Part shown: positions 58,891 through 64,000 of the stretch, piece by piece | Numbering within the stretch: the first letter of the stretch is position 1 | How the letters are laid out: each line of letters opens with the position of its first letter | Source of the DNA: Simplicispira suum | GTDB taxonomy: Bacteria > Pseudomonadota > Gammaproteobacteria > Burkholderiales > Burkholderiaceae_C | Assembly (NCBI RefSeq): GCF_003008595.1 | Contig: NZ_CP027669.1 | Span: forward strand, 1,922,001-1,986,000 | Length of the DNA: 64,000 nucleotides | Reading direction: 5' to 3' | Position numbers and translations under genes: made by a program | Notes under the pieces: model-generated | Seen by the model: only the letters and a program-made list of their open reading frames with translations | The model's database searches: none | Told to the model about the DNA's origin: nothing

Positions 58891-58960
58891 GAATACTATT
58901 AAAAAGATAGCTGTCAGCGCTTGATGGATAAGCGCTAGAGGCCAATTTAACTTGAATTTT
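58891..58960 (+). repeat. R1 dispersed repeat upstream of glcD
   Basis: GAATACTATTAAAAAGATAG, CTGTCAGCGCTTGATGGATA, AGCGCTAGAGGCCAATTTAA, CTTGAATTT. Best-preserved intergenic copy: 26 of 28 bases equal to the purK-internal copy. It lies in the 243-bp gap between the LysR stop and glcD start. Confidence 0.82.
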
Positions 58961-59053
58961 TTCCATCTACACGCCTCCTTTGGTTGCCGTGGGCACGTCC
59001 AGCTGGCGCGGCCCAGGCCGGTGGCGCAGCCACCCCGTGGGATGATCCTGCCA

Positions 59054-59950
59054 CTACACCATGCTCTTGTGCAGCCAGTCGGCAAAGGCCGCGCATTCCC
59101 AGCGGTCCATGGCGCCGGTGCGCCAGCACAGGTAGTGGGCGTGCGGGCTGGGCGCGTCCAGGTCGAACAAGCGCACCAGCGTGCCGTTCTCCACCCAGGG
59201 CGCGCCGAGCTTGAGGCGCACGAGGGCCACGCCCATGCCGGCGGCGGCGGCGTCGCACATCAGGCCGACGTCGTTGAACTGTGAGCCGTCGCGCGGTTCC
59301 TGCCAGGGCAGGCCCGCCGCGGCAAACCAGCTGCGCCAGGGCTCCAGCGGGCTGCGCAGCAGCGTGCTCGGGTCGAGTTCTTCCGGACGCTCAAACGGCC
59401 CGTGCTCGCGCAGCCAGGCGGGGGAGGCCAGCGGCGTCACGATGTCGCGCACGATTTCGCTGTACTCCACGTCGGCGTAGTGGCCGGTGCCAAAGCGCAC
59501 CACCAGATCGGCGTCCTCCGCCACCACGTCCATGAGGGGAATGGAGATCTGCAGTGCCAGGTCGATCTCGGGGTAGGCCTCGCGGAAATGGCGCAGCCGG
59601 GGAATCAGGATCACCCGCGCGAAGGTGGGGGTGACGGCAAGTTTGAGGCGGCGTTTGCCGGGCGCACCGGCCAGACCGGGAAAGCGCTGCAGCGCGCCCA
59701 GGCCCTCGCGCACGTTGGCCAGGTAGGCAATGCCGTCGGTGGTGAGCGAAAAATCGGCCCGGCCGAACAGGCGCGTGCCGATGATCTGCTCCAGCTGCTT
59801 GACGCGGTGGCTGACCGCGCTGGGCGTGACGCAGAGTTCATCGGCCGTCAGCGTCACGCTGCGCAGGCGCGCCAGGGCTTCAAAGGTCAGCAGGCACTGG
59901 ATGGGAGGGATGCGCCGCAGCGGCCCAGAAGCTTCGGCAGGCGAAATCAT
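59054..59950 (-). CDS. LysR family transcriptional regulator (GcvA-like)
   Basis: 298 aa. HTH: LLTFEALARLRSVTLTADEL, CVTPSAVSHRVKQLEQIIG; the effector domain resembles GcvA. Transcribed in the same direction as glcD-lrgAB, with an R1 repeat in between. A role in their control is possible. It follows purU by 24 nt. Confidence 0.88.
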   Translation of the reverse strand: MISPAEASGPLRRIPPIQCLLTFEALARLRSVTLTADELCVTPSAVSHRVKQLEQIIGTRLFGRADFSLTTDGIAYLANVREGLGALQRFPGLAGAPGKRRLKLAVTPTFARVILIPRLRHFREAYPEIDLALQISIPLMDVVAEDADLVVRFGTGHYADVEYSEIVRDIVTPLASPAWLREHGPFERPEELDPSTLLRSPLEPWRSWFAAAGLPWQEPRDGSQFNDVGLMCDAAAAGMGVALVRLKLGAPWVENGTLVRLFDLDAPSPHAHYLCWRTGAMDRWECAAFADWLHKSMV

Positions 59951-59974
59951 GCGGTGGCGCCCCTTGGGTGGTAC

Positions 59975-60823
59975 TTATCGAAAAATCACCGTCTTGTGCC
60001 CGTTTTGCAGCACGCGGTGCTCGCTGTGCCACTTGACCGCGCGCGCCAGCACCTGGCTTTCGGTATCGCGGCCACGGGCCGTCAGGTCCTCGACGGTATC
60101 GGTGTGATCGGCACGTGTAACATCTTGTTCGATTATCGGGCCTTCGTCCAGATCGGCAGTGACGTAGTGCGCGGTGGCACCAATCAGTTTGACTCCACGA
60201 TCATGCGCCTGGTAGTAGGGCTTGGCGCCCTTGAAGCTGGGCAAAAAGCTGTGATGGATATTGATGGCGCGGCCGGCAAGGCGCTGGCACATGCCGTTGG
60301 AGAGCACTTGCATGTAGCGCGCCAGAACCACCAGTTCGGCGCCCTCCTGCTCAATGATCTCCAACTGGCGCGCTTCGGCCTGGGCCTTGGTCGCCGCAGT
60401 GACAGGAATATGGTGAAACGGAATGTTGTAGCCGGCGGCGAGCTGGTAGAAATCGCGGTGGTTGCTGATGATGGCGCGGATGTCGATCGGCAGCAGGCCC
60501 GACTTCCAGCGAAACAGCAGATCGTTGAGGCAGTGGCCTTCGCGGCTGACCAGGATGGCGGTGCGCATGGGTTCGTGCGTGGCGTGCAGGCCCCATTGCA
60601 TCTGGTGCGGCTCGGCGAATTGGGCGAGGCGTGCTTTCAGTTCAGTGGGGTCGTGCGCGTCGCATGCAAATTGCACGCGCATGAAGAACAGGCCGGTGGC
60701 GGGGTCGTTGAACTGGGCGGCTTCTTCGATGTTGCCGCCTTGTTCAAGCAAAAAACCCGAGAGGGCATGCACCAGACCCTTGCGGTCGGGGCATGAAAGG
60801 GTTAATACATGTACTTGGCTCAT
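59975..60823 (-). CDS. purU: formyltetrahydrofolate deformylase
   Basis: 282 aa. An ACT domain (MSQVHVLTLSCPDRKGLVHA) precedes the formyl-transferase fold with NIHHSFLPSFKGAKPYYQAH and the catalytic Asp region. It hydrolyses 10-formyl-THF to formate and THF, balancing one-carbon units. Divergent from the EAL protein gene. Confidence 0.95.
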   Translation of the reverse strand: MSQVHVLTLSCPDRKGLVHALSGFLLEQGGNIEEAAQFNDPATGLFFMRVQFACDAHDPTELKARLAQFAEPHQMQWGLHATHEPMRTAILVSREGHCLNDLLFRWKSGLLPIDIRAIISNHRDFYQLAAGYNIPFHHIPVTAATKAQAEARQLEIIEQEGAELVVLARYMQVLSNGMCQRLAGRAINIHHSFLPSFKGAKPYYQAHDRGVKLIGATAHYVTADLDEGPIIEQDVTRADHTDTVEDLTARGRDTESQVLARAVKWHSEHRVLQNGHKTVIFR

Positions 60824-60863
60824 AGAAGCGAATTGTCGCAGCAGCCTGATCGGGTAGGTCCGC

Positions 60864-63536
60864 ATGAACACCAGTAAATGGTTTCGCCAGTCAGGGATGC
60901 CGACACCCGGCGTGGCTGCGGGGCTGTATCTCGCGTTGGGCTGTGCCTGGGTATTTCTGGGGGACTGGTTGCTGGCCGCGTTGATCACGGACGCCGCGCA
61001 ACTCGCACGCTGGCAGTTGTGGAAGGGCTGGACGTATGTTGCCTTGACCGCCGTGCTGGCCGCTTGGTTGGTGTACCGATTTCGCGATGCCGAGCGCAAG
61101 CGCAGATTGCGCGAGGATGAATTTTCTCAGGTGGTGCGTTACGCAAGTGCAGGCATTGCGCGCGTGCGAATTGGTGGCCAGATTCTGTGGGCCAACCCGC
61201 GGCTGCTGGAGATGCTGAATGTGGGCGAGAGCGATCTGCCCAACCTGAACTGGCGCAGCTTTGTGCCATCGGCCAACTCGGCCGAGATTGCCGAGCAGCT
61301 CAAGCGCCTGCTGGCGGGCGAAATTGACCATTACGTGGGCGAGCGCCAGTGCCTGCGGGCGGGTGGCCTGGAGCCGCTGCCGGTGCTGTGCACCGTCACA
61401 CGCGTTCGGGCGGGGGAAGATGCATCCGGCGATTCGCTGATCTGCGCGCTGCAGGATTTGAGCGGGACGGTGCAGGCGCGCGCCGCCCTTGAGCGCAGCG
61501 AAGCGCGGCTGCGACTGGCGTTAGAAGCCAGTGCCAGCGGGGTGTGGGACTGGGATGTGCGCGCGCGGGCCTTCAGCTTTTCGCCTGGCATCGCCCGCAT
61601 GCTGGCGTACCAGGGCACCGATCTCGCAAGCGAGCCCGATCTGATGGACCGCATCCTGCCAGAGGACCGAGAACGGGTACGCGCTGCGGCGCACTTCGTA
61701 CTCGGCGCAGGTGAGGTGCGGCTCGAGTCCTTCGGCATGCAGTGCTTTGACGGCCAGGTGCGCTGGTTCCAGGCGCGTGGGCACTGGTACGCCGGTGCGC
61801 AAGGCGAACCGGAGCGGGTCACAGGGTTGCTGACCGATATGAGTGACGCACGGTCTTCCGAGGAGCGCCAGCGGCTGGCTATGGCGGTGGTGGACAACGC
61901 CGCCCAGGGCGTGCTGGTCACCGATACGCAGGGCAACATCCGTTCCGCCAATGCGGCGGCGCTGCGCATTCTGGGCTACACCGAGGCCGAGGTGCTGGGC
62001 CGCAACCCGCGCATGTTCCAGTCTGGCCGCCAAGACCGCCAGTTTTACGCGGACTTGTGGGCGCAACTGCTGCGCACTGGACATTGGCAAGGCGAACTGT
62101 GGAACAAGCGCAAGAATGGCGAAATTTTTCCCGAGCAAGCGGCCATCAGCGCGGTGAGCGATGCGGGCGGCACCGTCACCCATTTCATCTGCATGTTCAC
62201 CGACCAGTCCCAGAGCCGGGCGCGCGAGCAGCAGGTCGAGTTTCTGGTCGGCCACGATCCGCTCACCGGCCTGGCCAACCGCGATAGCTTGGTCGTGGAA
62301 CTCGAAGCCATTCGCGAGCAGGCTAGGGCCAGCGGCGAGCATTTCGCCGTGCTGCAGCTGAACCTCGACCGGTTCAAGGAGGTGAACGAAAGCTATGGCC
62401 ACACCGTGGGCGACGCCGTCCTGCGCCACATCGCCGCGCAGGTGCAGCAGGCGCTGCGTCCGGGCGACCTGATTGCACGCCTCGCTGGCGACGAGATCGC
62501 CGTCGTTGCCCGCAACCTGCGCCATGCGGACGGCGCCGCCGCCGTTGCTCGCAAGCTGATGGAAGCGGCAGCCAGGCCTTGGTGTGCGCCTGAGGGCTTT
62601 GAAGTGGTGGTCAGAGCCAGCGTCGGCATCTGCATGTATCCGGACCATATGGCGTCCACCGAAGCCCTGCTGCAGGGCGCGCACTCGGCCGTCTATGGCG
62701 CCAAGGCGCTGGGGCGCGGCGCCTGGTGCTTCTACGACGAGGCCATGACGCAGGCTGCGCGCGAGCGCCTGACGCTGGAGGCCCGCCTGCGCCGTGCGCT
62801 GGCGGAGGGCGAGCTGCGGCTGTACTACCAGCCGCAGGTCGACATTGCCAGTGGCCGGATCGTTGGCGCCGAGGCTTTGCTGCGCTGGCAAGACCCGGAC
62901 GAGGGCCTCATTTCTCCCGATCGTTTCATTCCCGTGGCCGAGTCGTCGGGCCTGATCGCGCCCATCGGCCAGTGGGTACTTGAGGAGGCCTGCCGCCAGG
63001 CGCAGCAATGGCTCACGGCGGGGCTGCCAGCGCTGACCATGGCGGTCAACGTGTCGCCGCGCCAGTTTTTGTTGGGGGATCTTGTGGCGGGCGTCGGCCA
63101 GGCCTTGTCACAAAGCGGGTTCCCGGCCAACTTTTTGGAGCTTGAAATTACCGAAAGCGCCATGGCCGAGCGGCCCGAGCAGGCCTTGGCGCTGCTTAAC
63201 CGGCTGGGCGACCTGGGCCTGCGGCTGGCGGTGGACGACTTTGGCACCGGCTACTCATCGCTGGCGCACATCAAGCGGTTTCCCATCGACGTGCTCAAGA
63301 TCGACCAAGGCTTTGTGCGCGACATCCCCGAGAGCGCTGATGACATGGCGATTTGCTCTGCCATCATTGCCATGGGCCACAGCATGGGCTTTGCTGTTTT
63401 GGCCGAAGGCGTGGAAACGCCGGCCCAACTCGACTTTCTGCGGGAGCGCGGTTGCGACAACTACCAGGGCTATCTGCGCAGCCGACCGGTTCCGCCAGAC
63501 GCCTTTGAGGCGTTGCTGCGCGCTCAAAGCGTTTGA
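60864..63536 (+). CDS. membrane PAS/GGDEF/EAL protein, likely c-di-GMP phosphodiesterase
   Basis: 890 aa. Two N-terminal membrane segments (about 14-65), then three PAS-like segments (about 85-150, 205-330, 335-455), GGDEF domain (about 460-620) and EAL domain (about 640-885). The GGDEF site reads AGDEI (residues 541-545), so cyclase activity is doubtful. EAL residues are intact: EALLRW (Glu670), NVSPRQF, ELEITESA, DDFGTGYSS, KIDQGFV, AEGVET. Sensor for lowering c-di-GMP; pilT/pilU at 42-45 kb could be a downstream process, but this is inference. Confidence 0.9.
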   Translation: MNTSKWFRQSGMPTPGVAAGLYLALGCAWVFLGDWLLAALITDAAQLARWQLWKGWTYVALTAVLAAWLVYRFRDAERKRRLREDEFSQVVRYASAGIARVRIGGQILWANPRLLEMLNVGESDLPNLNWRSFVPSANSAEIAEQLKRLLAGEIDHYVGERQCLRAGGLEPLPVLCTVTRVRAGEDASGDSLICALQDLSGTVQARAALERSEARLRLALEASASGVWDWDVRARAFSFSPGIARMLAYQGTDLASEPDLMDRILPEDRERVRAAAHFVLGAGEVRLESFGMQCFDGQVRWFQARGHWYAGAQGEPERVTGLLTDMSDARSSEERQRLAMAVVDNAAQGVLVTDTQGNIRSANAAALRILGYTEAEVLGRNPRMFQSGRQDRQFYADLWAQLLRTGHWQGELWNKRKNGEIFPEQAAISAVSDAGGTVTHFICMFTDQSQSRAREQQVEFLVGHDPLTGLANRDSLVVELEAIREQARASGEHFAVLQLNLDRFKEVNESYGHTVGDAVLRHIAAQVQQALRPGDLIARLAGDEIAVVARNLRHADGAAAVARKLMEAAARPWCAPEGFEVVVRASVGICMYPDHMASTEALLQGAHSAVYGAKALGRGAWCFYDEAMTQAARERLTLEARLRRALAEGELRLYYQPQVDIASGRIVGAEALLRWQDPDEGLISPDRFIPVAESSGLIAPIGQWVLEEACRQAQQWLTAGLPALTMAVNVSPRQFLLGDLVAGVGQALSQSGFPANFLELEITESAMAERPEQALALLNRLGDLGLRLAVDDFGTGYSSLAHIKRFPIDVLKIDQGFVRDIPESADDMAICSAIIAMGHSMGFAVLAEGVETPAQLDFLRERGCDNYQGYLRSRPVPPDAFEALLRAQSV

Positions 63537-63548
63537 TCAGCTGCTGGG

Positions 63549-64000
63549 CTATTTGCGCAGCGGCGCGCAGGCGTCCTGCGGTGGCAGCTCAGCCGTCACG
63601 GGTGCCAGATCTGCTTCTATTTCAATAGCTGGTTGCGCTTTTCCTGATTGCGCTAGGACCACTTTTACTTCAAAATTTCTGGGTAAATATTGGGGTACGC
63701 CGCGGCTGCGCAGTACGTGGCCGGCGCCGGCAATCAGCAGCACGGTCTGGCCTGGAGCGCGCGGTGCTGCAGCCAGCGTGCGCGCCATGCTCCGGTCGCG
63801 CGCCATTTGGATGCGCACCATGCCCGGCAACTGCGCCTCAGGCAGCAAATCGCAATGGCCTTCGCGCACGGCCTGCAGTTGTGCGCTGTGCGCGGCCGGA
63901 GGCAAGGCGGCGTCCAGGGCTTCGTCCTGCATGGCGGTGCGCATGGCGGCGCGTGGCAAATTGCCGCCAAGCACAGGAACAGCGGCGCGCACGGCCGCCA
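63549..64000 (-). CDS. ChaN family lipoprotein-like protein, N-terminus outside window
   Basis: About 150 C-terminal codons. EGHCDLLPEAQLPGMVRIQM, RDRSMARTL and VLLIAGAGHVLRSRGVP match the ChaN/Tiki haem-binding fold. The frame is open to the right edge. An R1-like repeat is translated near the C-terminus (FEVKVVLAQSGKAQPAIE). Confidence 0.75.
   Translation of the reverse strand, partial: AAVRAAVPVLGGNLPRAAMRTAMQDEALDAALPPAAHSAQLQAVREGHCDLLPEAQLPGMVRIQMARDRSMARTLAAAPRAPGQTVLLIAGAGHVLRSRGVPQYLPRNFEVKVVLAQSGKAQPAIEIEADLAPVTAELPPQDACAPLRK
63617..63679 (+). repeat. R1 repeat copy inside the ChaN-like gene
   Basis: CTATTTCAATAGCTGGTTGC, GCTTTTCCTGATTGCGCTAG, GACCACTTTTACTTCAAAAT. It keeps ATAGCTG, GCGCTT, GCGCTAG..CC and TTTTACTT in the R1 spacing; palindrome arms partly decayed. 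Coding on the minus strand. Confidence 0.6.

Noticed and set aside
56900..58924. Plus-strand 674-codon frame antisense to glcD
   Set aside because: Shadow of glcD and lrgA with no recognisable domain.

Overview
The window is chromosomal DNA of a betaproteobacterium, most likely of the family Comamonadaceae (Acidovorax/Simplicispira-like). The evidence is the 16S sequence, the high GC content, Comamonadaceae-type gene orders (leuS-lptE-holA, hpf-ptsN-hprK, tsaB-rimI-udg, pilT-cNMP-pilU) and the dispersed repeats. Nearly every stretch is coding. I see no phage, insertion sequence, plasmid or CRISPR signature.

Layout. 0-3.3 kb: uracil-DNA glycosylase-like protein (cut by the window edge), rimI and tsaB in overlapping order, then dacB. 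3.4-6.3 kb: an intact SGNH esterase lipoprotein, an OmpW porin, and a facing SGNH homologue whose catalytic residues are all replaced. 6.3-11 kb: tsaC, purK, purE, cnoX, purC. 11.4-13.8 kb: hpf, ptsN, hprK, fur. 13.9-22.4 kb: bamE, dapB, an ExbB/ExbD pair, leuS, lptE, an inserted antisense arginase gene, holA, dodecin. 22.5-32.5 kb: proA, the K+ systems trkA-trkH and kup, a BenE-type carrier and the glutathione genes gshA and gshB. 32.7-38.4 kb: one complete rRNA operon (promoter, 16S, tRNA-Ile, tRNA-Ala, 23S, 5S, terminator). 38.6-41.3 kb: rsmI, yraN, diaA, dolP. 41.3-46.6 kb: a beta-hydroxyacid dehydrogenase, the pilus retraction genes pilU-cNMP-pilT, yggS, a DUF3617 protein. 46.8-55.9 kb: a class V aminotransferase, an FKBP, a DUF445 protein, a ThDP enzyme with an aldehyde dehydrogenase and divergent LysR, and a GNAT/nitrilase pair. 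55.9-60.8 kb: glcD-lrgA-lrgB preceded by a LysR gene and purU. 60.9-64 kb: a PAS/GGDEF/EAL protein and a partial ChaN-like gene.

The most striking non-gene signal is a family of short palindromic repeats (called R1 here: AGCGCTT, 5-7 nt, AAGCGCT, with conserved flanks ATAGCTG and AGAGGCC). I find about nine full or partial copies. Some lie between genes, and others lie in frame inside purK, leuS, proA and a ChaN-like gene, where they are translated. A second, longer GC-rich repeat (R2, about 195 bp) occurs twice, each time directly after a stop codon (leuS, lrgA) and in the same orientation relative to that gene. These elements, the SGNH pseudo-enzyme and the glcD-lrgAB association are the best leads.

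All functions are assigned by reading translated motifs; no database search was run.
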